From Streptomyces justiciae (GTDB lineage: Bacteria > Actinomycetota > Actinomycetes > Streptomycetales > Streptomycetaceae), in contig NZ_JADDXU010000004.1 in the NCBI RefSeq assembly GCF_015163075.1, forward strand, positions 372,001 through 436,000: a DNA stretch of 64,000 bases, in the 5' to 3' direction. The translations under genes were made by a program, and so were the position numbers. This document shows, piece after piece, positions 1-8,581 of this stretch; the first letter of the stretch is position 1; every line of letters starts with the position of its first letter. The notes below the pieces were generated by a model that did not search any database, was not told the DNA's origin, and saw only the letters and a list, made by a program, of their open reading frames with translations.

Positions 1-55
1 AAGCCACCCGCTCGGCGATCAGCCGCCGCAGCACCGCCGCGTCGACCCCCCTCAT
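1..55 (-). CDS. Start of a truncated gene, possibly an acyl carrier protein or a carrier-domain protein
   Basis: Only the first 18 codons lie inside the window. The ATG (53-55 on the complement) overlaps the TGA of the acyl-AMP ligase gene in an ATGA arrangement, so the two are translationally coupled. The visible peptide begins MRGVDAAVLRRLIAERVA, a short amphipathic helix like the first helix of acyl carrier proteins. Fatty acyl-AMP ligases commonly hand their product to a carrier protein encoded next door, which fits, but too little sequence is present to name the protein. The identity is inference from position. Confidence 0.45.
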   Translation of the reverse strand, partial: MRGVDAAVLRRLIAERVA

Positions 56-2019
56 CCGGCGGCCCTCGACGTGCTGTCGGCCGAGGAACCGGGCATGTCA
101 CCGGGAGCGCCGCGGCGCGTATCGCCGGGCGTGCCACCGGGAGCGCCGCCAGGCGTATCGCCGGGTGTGTCACCGGGAGCGCCGCCAGGCGTATCGCCGG
201 GTGTGTCACCGGGAGTGCCGCCAGCCGTGCAGCCCGGCGCGGCGCCACCCCCCGACCCGCTCCCCACCTCCGCGCCACCCTCCCGCGCGTACGCCCCCTC
301 CAGATACCGCGCCCGAGTGAGCGCCCGTGACACCTTGCCGCTGGACGTGCGGGCGACGGCCCCCGGCGGCACCAGCACCACATCGGCGAGCCGCAGCCCG
401 TGCCGCATGGAGACGGCGCCGCGCACCGCCCGCACCACGGCCGGCACGTCGAGCGAGGCGAGAGAGGCGGCCCGTACGTGCTCGGCCACCAGCACCACCC
501 GCTCACCCGACCCGCCCGGCACGGCGAACACGGCGAGCCGGTCGCGCCGTACCGCCGGATGCGCGTCCTGGGCGGTGGCCTCCACGTCCTGCGGATAGTG
601 GTTGCGCCCGTCGACGATGACGAGGTCCTTCAGCCGCCCCGTGACGATCAACTGCCCGTCCAGCACCGCCCCCAGGTCGCCGGTGCGCAGCCACCGCCCC
701 TCCGGTGCGTCGGCCTCACCGGCGAAGGCGGCGCCGAAGACCCGCTCGCTCTCCTCCCGCCGATTCCAGTAGCCACGGCCGACGTTGGGCCCCTGCACCC
801 AGACCTCCCCGACCTCCCCCTCGGGCAGGACGGCACGGCTGACGGGATCGGCGATCCGCACCCGCTGACCCGCCGGGGTGCCGCAGCCGGCCAGCAGGAC
901 GGCCCTCGGATCGTCGGGCCGCGCGGGCAGGGCCTTCCCGGCGGCGAGAGCGTCCCGGTCGAGCGCGAACCGGCCGAGCGGCTGCCCGGGCCGGGCGGCA
1001 CCGACGAAGACCGTGGCCTCGGCGAGCCCGTACGAAGGACAGTGCGCGGTGGCCGGGAGGCCCCGGTCGGCGAAGGCCGCCTGGAAGCGGTCGACGCTCC
1101 CCGGGCGGACCGGTTCACTCCCGTTGATCAGCGCGGTCACACCGTCGAGGCGCAGGTCCGCCTTCTGGGCGTCCGTGACGGTGCCGGCGCAGTAGTCGTA
1201 CGCGAAGTTCGGCGCGGCGCCGATGGCCCGCGGATGGGCGCCGAGCAGCCGCAGCCACCGTACGGGCTCGTTCAGGAAGGCGGCCGGGTCCATCAGCACC
1301 GACAGCGCCCCGCGCACCACGGGCGCGGCGACACTGAGCACCAGCCCCATGTCGTGGTAGAGCGGCAACCAGCCCACACACGTCACCGGATGGGTGTCGG
1401 CACCGTACGCCGCGAGGGCCTGCCGGGCGTTGGCGACGACGTTCCCGTGCGTGATCTCCACACCCGCCGGGGCACGGGTCGAGCCGGACGTGTACTGGAG
1501 GTAGGCGAGCGCTTCGGCGTCCACGTCGACCGGCGGCCGGTCACCGGCCTCGTTGTCCGGCACCTCGTCGGCGCAGATGATCCCCATCCCGCTCCCGTCC
1601 ACCAGCTCCCGCACCTCCTTCGCCACCCGGCTCGTGGTCACGACGGCCGTGGGACGGGCGTCGGCCAGGACTCCCGAGAGCCGGTCGCCGTGCCCGGGCA
1701 GGCCGGGCGGATACAGCGGTACGGCGACCAGTCCCGCGCTGAGCGCGGCCAGGAACCCGATGACGTACTCGGCGCTCTGCGGGCACAACAACGCGACGCG
1801 CGCACCGGGTTCGGCCTGCGCGGCGAGGCGGGCAGCGAGGGCGCGCACCCGCAGGTCCAGGCGCCGCCAGGTCAGCGTCCGGTGGACGCCGCGGGAACCC
1901 GGCGCCGGGAAGTCGACGAAGGTGAGGGCGCGCCGGTCGGGGATGGTGTCGGCCCAGTGCCGCACGTGCTGGGGCAGGGTCCGGCACGCGGGGGAGAGCG
2001 GGGGGTGGCGGCGGTCCAT
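52..2019 (-). CDS. Fatty acyl-AMP ligase (FAAL), AMP-binding family
   Basis: The product activates a fatty acid as acyl-adenylate, normally for loading onto a carrier protein of a polyketide or lipopeptide assembly line. Adenylate-forming motifs are clear: YTSGSTRAPAGV near residues 176-187, SYGLAEATVF near residue 330, RTGDLG and GRLKDLVIVDGRN around 450-480, and the C-terminal SSGKVSR carrying the catalytic lysine. The GRNHYPQDVE segment and the overall pattern fit FAALs rather than acyl-CoA ligases. The start has AGGAGCC eight bases upstream. After about residue 590 the protein ends in a Gly/Pro/Thr/Asp-rich repetitive tail unusual for the family. It lies 71 bp downstream of the carboxylase gene and overlaps the next gene. 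Confidence 0.88.
   Translation of the reverse strand: MDRRHPPLSPACRTLPQHVRHWADTIPDRRALTFVDFPAPGSRGVHRTLTWRRLDLRVRALAARLAAQAEPGARVALLCPQSAEYVIGFLAALSAGLVAVPLYPPGLPGHGDRLSGVLADARPTAVVTTSRVAKEVRELVDGSGMGIICADEVPDNEAGDRPPVDVDAEALAYLQYTSGSTRAPAGVEITHGNVVANARQALAAYGADTHPVTCVGWLPLYHDMGLVLSVAAPVVRGALSVLMDPAAFLNEPVRWLRLLGAHPRAIGAAPNFAYDYCAGTVTDAQKADLRLDGVTALINGSEPVRPGSVDRFQAAFADRGLPATAHCPSYGLAEATVFVGAARPGQPLGRFALDRDALAAGKALPARPDDPRAVLLAGCGTPAGQRVRIADPVSRAVLPEGEVGEVWVQGPNVGRGYWNRREESERVFGAAFAGEADAPEGRWLRTGDLGAVLDGQLIVTGRLKDLVIVDGRNHYPQDVEATAQDAHPAVRRDRLAVFAVPGGSGERVVLVAEHVRAASLASLDVPAVVRAVRGAVSMRHGLRLADVVLVPPGAVARTSSGKVSRALTRARYLEGAYAREGGAEVGSGSGGGAAPGCTAGGTPGDTPGDTPGGAPGDTPGDTPGGAPGGTPGDTRRGAPGDMPGSSADSTSRAAG
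101..231. repeat. 36-bp tandem repeat coding the FAAL C-terminal tail
   Basis: Three full 36-bp units (101-136, 137-172, 173-208) and a partial fourth (209-231) are arranged head to tail; units two and three are identical. Because 36 is a multiple of three the repeat stays in frame and encodes a 12-residue unit of the type DTPGDTPGGAPG. It looks like a slippage-prone, probably disordered tail. Confidence 0.9.
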
Positions 2020-2090
2020 GGGGTGTGGCTCCTGACGTCGCGGGGGAGGGATGCGCCTCGGTGCGGATCGCTGGGAGGGGCCTGAAGGAC

Positions 2091-3668
2091 TCAGAGCGGG
2101 ATGTTGCCGTGCCTGCGCTGCGGCAGCGGCGCGCGTTTGCCGCGCAGGGCGGCCAGGGCCCGGCGGATGTGGTCGCGGGTGTCGCGAGGGGCGATGACGG
2201 CGTCGACGTAGCCGCGTTCGGCGGCGGGATAGGGCGTGCCGTGGGTGCGCTCGTACGCGGCGACCAGGCGGGCGCGCAGCGCCTCGGGATCGTCGGCGGC
2301 GGCCAGTTCACGCCGGTGCAGGACACCCACCGCCCCCTCGGCGCCCATCACGGCGATACGGGCGCTGGGCCAGGCGAGGTTGATGTCGGCGCCGAGGTGC
2401 TTGGACCCCATCACCGCGTACCCGCCGCCGTACGCCTTGCGGACCACGACCGTGACCTTGGGGACGGTGGCCTCGGCATAGGCGTACAGCAGCTTCGCGC
2501 CGCGGCGGATGATGCCGCCCCGCTCCTGCCGTACGCCGGACAGATAGCCGGGGACGTCGGCGAACGTCAGCAGCGGAATGCCGAACGCGTCGCAGAACCG
2601 TACGAACCGCGCGGCCTTTTCGGACGCGTCGATGTCGAGGACCCCGGCGGCGTGCAGCGGCTGGTTGGCGACGACCCCGACCGACCGGCCCTCGACCCGC
2701 GCCAGCGCGCAGAGGATGTTCGGCGCGAACAGCTCCTGGACGTACAGCAGTTCACCGTCGTCGACGACTGCCCGCAGGATCTCCCGCATGTCGTAGGCCT
2801 GCCCGAGCCGGTCCGGCACGACAGCGTCGAGAAAGTCCCCGGCCGGGGCGTCGCCGGGCGCGTACTCCGGTGGCGGTTCCAGGTTGTTGGCCGGCAGATA
2901 CGACAGCAGCTCGCGTACGACGTTCAGGGCGTCCTCCTCGTCGGCGGCGAGGAAGTGTGCGTTGCCGTTGACGGCGTTGCTGGTGCGGGCGCCGCCCAAC
3001 TCCTCGGCGGTGGCCCGCTCGCCGGTGACGGCCTCGATGACGTCGGGGCCGGTGACGAACATGTGCGACGCGCCGTCCACCATCACCGTGAAGTCGGTGA
3101 TCGCGGGCGAGTAGGCGGCCCCGCCGGCGCAGGGGCCCAGCACGACGGAGATCTGCGGAATGACCCCGGACGCCTGGACGTTGCGGCGTACCAGTTCGGC
3201 GTAGAGGGCGAGGGAGGCGACGCCCTCCTGGATGCGGGCTCCACCGGAGTCGTTGAGGCCGACGACCGGGCAGCCGGTCTTGAGGGCGAGGTCCATCAGC
3301 GCGACGGTCTTCTCGCCGAACGCCTCGCCCATGCTGCCGCCGAAGACCGTGGAGTCCTGGGCGAACACGCACACCCGGCGCCCGTCGACCGTACCGAAGC
3401 CGGTGACGACCCCGTCGCCGTGAGGACGCCGGCCGCCGCTCCCGTCGGGCCGGGCCCGCACGAACAGCCCGGTCTCGGTGAAGGACCCCTTGTCCACCAG
3501 CCGCTCGACGCGCTCCCGAGCCCCGAACTCCCCACGTCTGCGCACCCCGCCCGCCGCCAAGGCCTGCTCACGGCGCCGGTGCAGGTCGCCGACACGTTCC
3601 GCGGTGCTGCGCTGGGGCAGGTGCGCACCCGCCTGCGGCGGGCCGGATGTCGTCGCCTCTTGAGTCAC
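2091..3668 (-). CDS. Acyl-CoA carboxylase, carboxyltransferase beta subunit (propionyl/acetyl-CoA type)
   Basis: This is the biotin-dependent carboxyltransferase subunit that moves a carboxyl group from carboxybiotin to acetyl-, propionyl- or longer acyl-CoA, giving malonyl- or methylmalonyl-CoA extender units. The roughly 525-residue length is normal for the family. Typical segments are GLNDSGGARIQEG and GPCAGGAAYSPA in the N-terminal crotonase-fold half and the RKAYGGGYAVMGSK region in the C-terminal half. A GTG at 3674 would also open the frame, but it overlaps the GGAGG; the GTG at 3668 has this Shine-Dalgarno at normal distance and is preferred. No biotin carboxylase subunit is nearby. 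With the FAAL it suggests precursor supply for a lipid or polyketide pathway. Confidence 0.9.
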   Translation of the reverse strand: MTQEATTSGPPQAGAHLPQRSTAERVGDLHRRREQALAAGGVRRRGEFGARERVERLVDKGSFTETGLFVRARPDGSGGRRPHGDGVVTGFGTVDGRRVCVFAQDSTVFGGSMGEAFGEKTVALMDLALKTGCPVVGLNDSGGARIQEGVASLALYAELVRRNVQASGVIPQISVVLGPCAGGAAYSPAITDFTVMVDGASHMFVTGPDVIEAVTGERATAEELGGARTSNAVNGNAHFLAADEEDALNVVRELLSYLPANNLEPPPEYAPGDAPAGDFLDAVVPDRLGQAYDMREILRAVVDDGELLYVQELFAPNILCALARVEGRSVGVVANQPLHAAGVLDIDASEKAARFVRFCDAFGIPLLTFADVPGYLSGVRQERGGIIRRGAKLLYAYAEATVPKVTVVVRKAYGGGYAVMGSKHLGADINLAWPSARIAVMGAEGAVGVLHRRELAAADDPEALRARLVAAYERTHGTPYPAAERGYVDAVIAPRDTRDHIRRALAALRGKRAPLPQRRHGNIPL

Positions 3669-3689
3669 AACCACCTCCGAAGTGGTTGT
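3667..3689. promoter_or_regulatory. Inverted repeat over the carboxylase ribosome-binding site and start
   Basis: A perfect 8-bp inverted repeat (ACAACCAC at 3667-3674 and its complement at 3682-3689) with a 7-base loop covers the translation start of the carboxylase gene. In the mRNA most of the GGAGG would lie in the loop and the GTG start at the base of the stem. It could be a translational control hairpin or a regulator dyad; the sequence cannot distinguish these. Confidence 0.5.
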
Positions 3690-3824
3690 CGAATATGGCA
3701 GTCCGGCGACGAATATTTGAGCGAATCACCTTCGGCTGTGGGGGAGTTGAGTCCTCCGGATCCCGATTTCATCCCCACATGACAAGCGGGGGGCGGGCAG
3801 CCGGTCGGTCAGGCGGCGAAGCCG

Positions 3825-3861
3825 GCCGGGGCGGACACGGGTGGCCCCGTACCGCCCCGGC
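3825..3861. terminator. GC-rich terminator-like hairpin downstream of gap
   Basis: A 10-bp perfect stem (3825-3834 with 3852-3861) encloses a second 5-bp stem (3837-3841 with 3846-3850). It lies just past the gap stop codon in the direction of transcription and upstream of the carboxylase gene. The rest of 3690-3867 holds no gene; the AT-richer stretch around 3690-3720 may hold the carboxylase promoter. Confidence 0.6.
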
Positions 3862-3867
3862 GACCGG

Positions 3868-4866
3868 TCAGCCGGCCGCGAGCAGCGTGAGGGTGTCGAT
3901 CACGCGGTTGGAGAAGCCCCACTCGTTGTCGTACCAGGCGACCACCTTCACATGGCGGCCGTCGACGCGGGTGAGAGCCGAGTCGAAGATCGATGAGGCG
4001 GGGTTGCCCACGATGTCGGACGAGACCAGCGCGTCCTCCGAGTACTCCAGGACGCCGGCGAGCGGCCCCTCCGCCGCGGCGCGGTACGCCTCCAGCACCT
4101 CGTCGCGGGTCACGTCACGGGCGACGGTCGTGTTCAGCTCGACGATCGAACCCACCGGCACCGGTACCCGGATCGAGTCGCCGGACAGCTTCCCGTCGAG
4201 GTTCGGCAGCACCAGGCCGATCGCCTTCGCGGCACCGGTCGTGGTCGGCACGATGTTGACGCCGGCGGCCCGGGCGCGGCGGGGGTCGCGGTGCGGACCG
4301 TCCTGAAGGTTCTGCTCCTGCGTGTAGGCGTGCACCGTCGTCATGAACCCGTGCTCGATACCGGCGAGTTCGTCCAGGACCGCGGCCAGTGGCGCGAGCG
4401 CGTTGGTGGTGCAGGAGGCGTTCGAGACGATCGTGTGCACGGCAGGGTCGTAGGCGTCGGTGTTGACCCCGTACGCGAGCGTGACGTCGGCACCGTCGGA
4501 CGGCGCGCTGACGAGCACCTTCTTCGCGCCCGCGTCGAGATGGGCGCCGGCCGCCTTGGCCGAGGTGAAGCGGCCGGTGGCCTCCAGGACGATGTCGACG
4601 CCGAGTTCGGCCCAGGGCAGCTGCGCCGGCTCACGCTCGGCCGTCACCTTGATCCGCCGGCCGTCCACGACCAGGGTGTCCCCGTCGACGGTGACCGGGC
4701 GTCCGAGCCGGCCGGCCGTGCTGTCGTAGGCGAGGAGGCGGGCGAGCGTGGCGGGCTCGGTGAGGTCGTTGACGGCGACGACCTCGAGGTCGCTGTCGCG
4801 CTCCAGCAGTGCGCGCAGCACGTTGCGTCCGATGCGGCCGAATCCGTTGATGGCGATGCGAGTCAT
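3868..4866 (-). CDS. gap: Glyceraldehyde-3-phosphate dehydrogenase, type I
   Basis: The enzyme oxidises glyceraldehyde-3-phosphate to 1,3-bisphosphoglycerate with NAD in glycolysis. The N-terminal dinucleotide-binding motif INGFGRIGRN, the active-site SNASCTTN with Cys152, and the C-terminal WYDNEWGFSNR are all present, and 332 residues is the usual size. The frame extends upstream to 4944, but the ATG at 4866 directly precedes TRIAINGFGRIG and has a GGAAGGGA upstream, so it is the start. A hairpin follows the stop codon. Streptomyces genomes usually carry more than one gap copy, so this may be a secondary isoenzyme. Confidence 0.95.
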   Translation of the reverse strand: MTRIAINGFGRIGRNVLRALLERDSDLEVVAVNDLTEPATLARLLAYDSTAGRLGRPVTVDGDTLVVDGRRIKVTAEREPAQLPWAELGVDIVLEATGRFTSAKAAGAHLDAGAKKVLVSAPSDGADVTLAYGVNTDAYDPAVHTIVSNASCTTNALAPLAAVLDELAGIEHGFMTTVHAYTQEQNLQDGPHRDPRRARAAGVNIVPTTTGAAKAIGLVLPNLDGKLSGDSIRVPVPVGSIVELNTTVARDVTRDEVLEAYRAAAEGPLAGVLEYSEDALVSSDIVGNPASSIFDSALTRVDGRHVKVVAWYDNEWGFSNRVIDTLTLLAAG

Positions 4867-4974
4867 GTGTGGGGTCCCTTCCCTTTGCCACCAGGCTCGC
4901 GCGCGGCGCGTCGCGCGGACAGTGGCGCGATCGCCATGGTTCAAAAGGATCCCGCCAGGCCCTTGAGCGCCGGG

Positions 4975-5931
4975 TCACTCGCCCTTGGTGAAGGTGCGCC
5001 GGTACTCGCTCGGTGTCGTCCCGAGGATGCGCTGGAAGTGCAGACGCAGATTCGCACCCGTGCCGAGCCCCACGTCGGCGGCGATCTGCTCGACGCTGCG
5101 CTCGGAGCGTTCCAGCAGCTCGCGGGCCAGGTCGATGCGGGCGCGCATCACCCACTGCATCGGCGTGTACCCGGTCTCCTCGACGAAGCGCCGGGAGAAC
5201 GTACGCGCCGAGACCCCGGCCTGCCTGGCCAGCGTGTCGAGGGTGAGGGGCTCGCCCAGCCGGTGCAGCGCCCACTCGCGGGTGTCGGCGAACCGCTCAC
5301 CGAGCGGCTCGGGCACGCTGCGCGGCACGTACTGCGCCTGGCCACCGCTGCGGTACGGGGCGGCGACCAGCCGCCGGGCCGCGTGGTTGGACGCGGCCAC
5401 GCCGAGGTCGCCGCGCAGGATGTGCAGGCACAGGTCGATCCCGGAGGCGGCACCGGCCGAGGTGAGCACGCTGCCCTCGTCGACGAACAGCACGTTCTCG
5501 TCGACCTGGACGAGCGGATGCCTGGCAGCGAGGGCGCGCGTGTAGTGCCAGTGCGTCGTGGCGCGCCGGCCGTCGAGCAGACCCGTCGCGGCGAGCGCGA
5601 AGGCACCGGTCGAGATGGCGGCGAGCCGCGCGCCCCGGTCGTGGGCGGCGATCAGCGCGTCGACGACGGCCGGCGGCGGGTCGTCGCGGTCCGGGTGCCG
5701 ATAGCCGGGGACGAAGACGACGTCCGCCCACGCGAGGGCGTCGAGGCCGTGTTCGACGTAGTACGCGAGGCCGTCGCCACCGGTCACCAGCCCCGGCGTC
5801 GCCCCGCACACCCGCACCTCGTACGGCATGCTCGCGCGGGTCGTGAAGACCTGCGCCGGGATTCCGACGTCGAGCGGCTTCGCTCCTTCGAGCACGAGGA
5901 CGGCGACGCGATGCAGACGGGAGGCGGGCAC
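4975..5931 (-). CDS. GlxA-family transcriptional regulator (DJ-1/PfpI domain plus AraC helix-turn-helix)
   Basis: The 318-residue product has a DJ-1/PfpI-like N-terminal domain (about residues 8-180, with the FVDEGSVLTSAGAASGIDLCLH segment split around residues 140-165) and a C-terminal AraC-type DNA-binding domain (about 210-310) containing the two helix-turn-helix units. Such proteins are activators of catabolic or stress genes; the effector cannot be read from sequence. It uses a GTG start with no convincing Shine-Dalgarno. It lies 108 bp upstream of gap on the same strand and is divergent from the nucleotidyltransferase gene across 95 bp, so either could be a target. Confidence 0.85.
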   Translation of the reverse strand: MPASRLHRVAVLVLEGAKPLDVGIPAQVFTTRASMPYEVRVCGATPGLVTGGDGLAYYVEHGLDALAWADVVFVPGYRHPDRDDPPPAVVDALIAAHDRGARLAAISTGAFALAATGLLDGRRATTHWHYTRALAARHPLVQVDENVLFVDEGSVLTSAGAASGIDLCLHILRGDLGVAASNHAARRLVAAPYRSGGQAQYVPRSVPEPLGERFADTREWALHRLGEPLTLDTLARQAGVSARTFSRRFVEETGYTPMQWVMRARIDLARELLERSERSVEQIAADVGLGTGANLRLHFQRILGTTPSEYRRTFTKGE

Positions 5932-6026
5932 AGGGAGAGGTTACGTGGGGTCCGACCTCGGCACCTGCGCCGGTCGAAGCCGTAAATCGCTGGGCGCCGC
6001 GCGGGGCCGGGGGAGACGCTGGGGCG

Positions 6027-6797
6027 ATGGACCAGGTGCGGGAGATCGTGGCGCTGGTGGATCGTGTGCTGGGCCGGGACGCCCTCGGCGGCTACCTCCA
6101 CGGCTCGGCCGTGCTGGGCGGCCTCAGACCGGCCAGCGACGTGGACATCCTGGTCGTCACCCGGCGGCGCATGGAGGAAGGACAGCGTCGGTCACTCCTC
6201 GACGGCCTGCTGCGGATCTCCGGGACCGGACCCCGCCCCGTCGAGCTCACCGCCGTCGTCCAGTCCGAGGTACGGCCCTGGCGGTACCCGCCGACCGGCG
6301 ACTTCCTCTACGGCGAGTGGCTGCGCGGCGCGTACGAGGCCGGGGAGGTCCCCCGGCCGGAACCGATGCCCGACCTGAGCCTGCTGATCACCATGACGCT
6401 GACCGCCGACCACCCGCTGACCGGCCCGCGCCCGGCACAGCTCCTCGACCCGGTGCCGCCGCAGGATCTGGCCCGGGCGAGCCTGGCGGGCATCCCCGCC
6501 CTGCTCGCCGACCTGGACAGCGACACCCGCAACGTCCTGCTGACCCTCGCCCGCATCTGGAGCACACTCGCCACCGGCCGGATCAGGTCCAAGGACACGG
6601 CCGCCGACTGGGCCCTGCCCCGACTCCCGCCCGAGCACCGCCCCGTCCTGGAACACGCCAGGCACCTGTATCTCCATTGCCCCTATTCCGAGGAGAGTTG
6701 GAGCGACGCGTTGCGAGCACAGGTACGTCCGCACGTGGACCGCGTGCTCTGCGAGATCTACCGGCTGTGCCGGCGGGTGCGGGACGCGTCGGCCTGA
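6027..6797 (+). CDS. AadA-like aminoglycoside nucleotidyltransferase
   Basis: The product resembles streptomycin/spectinomycin adenylyltransferases (ANT(3'')(9)) over its full 256 residues. The nucleotidyltransferase signature GSAVLGGLRPASDVDIL places metal-binding aspartates at D38 and D40, and E73 in the VELTAVVQ segment matches the catalytic base. Further AadA-like stretches are PWRYPPTGDF, FGEW-like LYGEWLRG, LLDPVPPQDL and RNVLLTLARIWSTLATG with KDTAADWAL. It should transfer AMP to a hydroxyl of an aminoglycoside. The GGGGGAGACG upstream is the ribosome-binding site. Its 3' end overlaps the convergent M48 gene by 40 bp. Substrate and expression are untested. Confidence 0.85.
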   Translation: MDQVREIVALVDRVLGRDALGGYLHGSAVLGGLRPASDVDILVVTRRRMEEGQRRSLLDGLLRISGTGPRPVELTAVVQSEVRPWRYPPTGDFLYGEWLRGAYEAGEVPRPEPMPDLSLLITMTLTADHPLTGPRPAQLLDPVPPQDLARASLAGIPALLADLDSDTRNVLLTLARIWSTLATGRIRSKDTAADWALPRLPPEHRPVLEHARHLYLHCPYSEESWSDALRAQVRPHVDRVLCEIYRLCRRVRDASA

Positions 6798-8371
6798 GCC
6801 GACGCACGCAACAACGTGCGCAGTGGAGCGGTGTCGGGCGTGTCCGCGACGGCCGCGTCGATGGCCTCGTCCATGCCCTTCTCCCACGCCTCGGGCAGGA
6901 TCAGCCCCGGCTGCCCCGACCAGGCGATGTCCGGTGCGGCGTGACCGGACTCGGCGAGACGCAGGTGGATCAGGCCCGCGATGCCGGCGAAGACCCTGGG
7001 CCGGATGAAGTTACGGGCCGACTGCCCGGTCAGCCGGGCCGCCTGATACGGCTTGGGCATACGGTCGGCGATCTCCATCCACAGCAGACCGCGGTCGAAG
7101 GCGTCGAGTATCTCCTCCAGACCGGGAAGCCCGTCGTCGGCTCCCTCCTCGCGTGTGCCCGGCCCCGAGGAGCGAAGCGTTCTGGCCACGGCGAGCCGCA
7201 ACGGCCCGGACCACTCCTCGGCGTCGGCGACCGCGCGCGCCATGGCGAGGTCGTCCCAGCTCATGCGCCGCAGCAGCGCAGCCTCCGGCGCCGACGTGCG
7301 TGCCTCCAGCTCGGCGAACACCCGGTCCGCGTCGCGCACCAGGGTCAGGGCAGCCGGCTCATCGGCCAGGTCGGCGGTCGACTGCTCGGGCCGGTCATCG
7401 GCGGGCAACTGCTCGATCAGTGCGATCCGTTCCGCCGTCGGCGGGTGCGAGTCGTACGGGTGCGGCCGCGGCGGCCGCTGACCGGCGCGGAGCGCGGCGA
7501 GCTGCTCCCCGCTCCGGGCCGCGAGCATCCGGCGGAAACCGCCGTGCACCTCGCCCACCGGCGGCAGTGCTTCCAGCGCGCTGCCCATCGCGGCGTACGT
7601 CTCCATGTAGTGGGCGTGCGCGCCGTCGAGCACCGGCACCATGCGCAGCGCGGCGGCCGTCACGTCACGGCCCGCGTACCGGGCGGCCATCCGGTCCGCG
7701 GCGAGTTCCTGGTGCCGGGCCGCGGACTGGGTGATGCGCAGGAACATCCTGGCGTAGCCGACGTACAGGACGCCGATGACGTAGTGCAGCCGCGTGCCGC
7801 CCTCCTGGAAGGCCTCCACCGTGTGGATCAGCGCCTGCCGGCCGCGCGTCGTGATACCGCCGAGCCGGGTGTCGCGGTTGCCGTAGTGCCCGAACTCGTG
7901 GACGAGGACGGACCGCAGCTGCGGGACCGTCAGCCCGGCGAGCAGCGGCAGGCCCAGGAACATCCGGCGACGGCCTTGCAGCAGTCCCAGCAGCCGGCTC
8001 TGCTCGGCCACACCTGCGTTGACCTCGGCGTCCAGATACAGCTCGTCCGGCGGCCGCTGCCCCGTCACGTCGGCAGCGGCGCGCACCTGTTCCCACAGCT
8101 CGGGCTGGTTCTGAGGGGTGACCGCCACCGCGTCGGTCACCGGCCGCAGCCGGCCGGCCCGCAGAAAGGCGAACATGCCCCGCAGTATCGCCACCGCCAG
8201 CAGGAAGGTGACGGTCACCGCCGTGCCCTCCATCAAGGCCGCCCTCTCGGTGACCAGCCGTGTGATCACCAGCCAGTCGAACACCACCATGGCCGACAGC
8301 AGGACTCCGCCCATGAGGAAGAAGCCGACCAACAGCACGAACGCACGGACGGCACGCAGCCGGAACGACAT
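6758..8371 (-). CDS. M48-family zinc metalloprotease, membrane-anchored
   Basis: The 537-residue product has two hydrophobic segments in its first 65 residues (about 8-30 and 50-67) followed by a cytoplasmic or extracellular M48 peptidase domain. The zinc motif HEFGH is at residues 158-162 and the downstream glutamate ligand is probably in the HQELAADRMA segment. HtpX/Ste24-type relatives degrade membrane or misfolded proteins. An upstream ATG at 8404 is possible, but the ATG at 8371 begins with the first basic residues before the membrane helix and has a GGGGG run upstream. The C-terminal 200 residues are not recognised. The 3' end overlaps the convergent nucleotidyltransferase gene. Confidence 0.85.
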   Translation of the reverse strand: MSFRLRAVRAFVLLVGFFLMGGVLLSAMVVFDWLVITRLVTERAALMEGTAVTVTFLLAVAILRGMFAFLRAGRLRPVTDAVAVTPQNQPELWEQVRAAADVTGQRPPDELYLDAEVNAGVAEQSRLLGLLQGRRRMFLGLPLLAGLTVPQLRSVLVHEFGHYGNRDTRLGGITTRGRQALIHTVEAFQEGGTRLHYVIGVLYVGYARMFLRITQSAARHQELAADRMAARYAGRDVTAAALRMVPVLDGAHAHYMETYAAMGSALEALPPVGEVHGGFRRMLAARSGEQLAALRAGQRPPRPHPYDSHPPTAERIALIEQLPADDRPEQSTADLADEPAALTLVRDADRVFAELEARTSAPEAALLRRMSWDDLAMARAVADAEEWSGPLRLAVARTLRSSGPGTREEGADDGLPGLEEILDAFDRGLLWMEIADRMPKPYQAARLTGQSARNFIRPRVFAGIAGLIHLRLAESGHAAPDIAWSGQPGLILPEAWEKGMDEAIDAAVADTPDTAPLRTLLRASAQADASRTRRHSR

Positions 8372-8473
8372 CGAGAAACCCCCACCCACGTGCCGCGACT
8401 GCACGAGAAGTTCACAAAGTGTTCGCGGATCTTACCCACAGGCGCGTGGCGGATCCGCAGCCCCCTCGATGAA

Positions 8474-8497
8474 GAAGGCGACGAGGAAGGCGACGAG
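8474..8497. repeat. Two tandem 12-bp units upstream of the DHFR-like gene
   Basis: The unit GAAGGCGACGAG occurs twice without a gap in the 177-bp divergent intergenic region between the M48 protease and the DHFR-like gene. No gene was found in this interval; the role of the repeat is unknown. Confidence 0.6.
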
Positions 8498-8581
8498 GAA
8501 CGCATCGTTCCCGCGCGTCGCGATGAGTTCGGCGGCGTCCGGCGGTCGTACTGTCGAAGCCGCCACCGAGGAGGACTGCTG

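Noticed and set aside
101..231. CRISPR-like repeat
   Set aside because: Units are contiguous without spacers and in frame with the FAAL gene.
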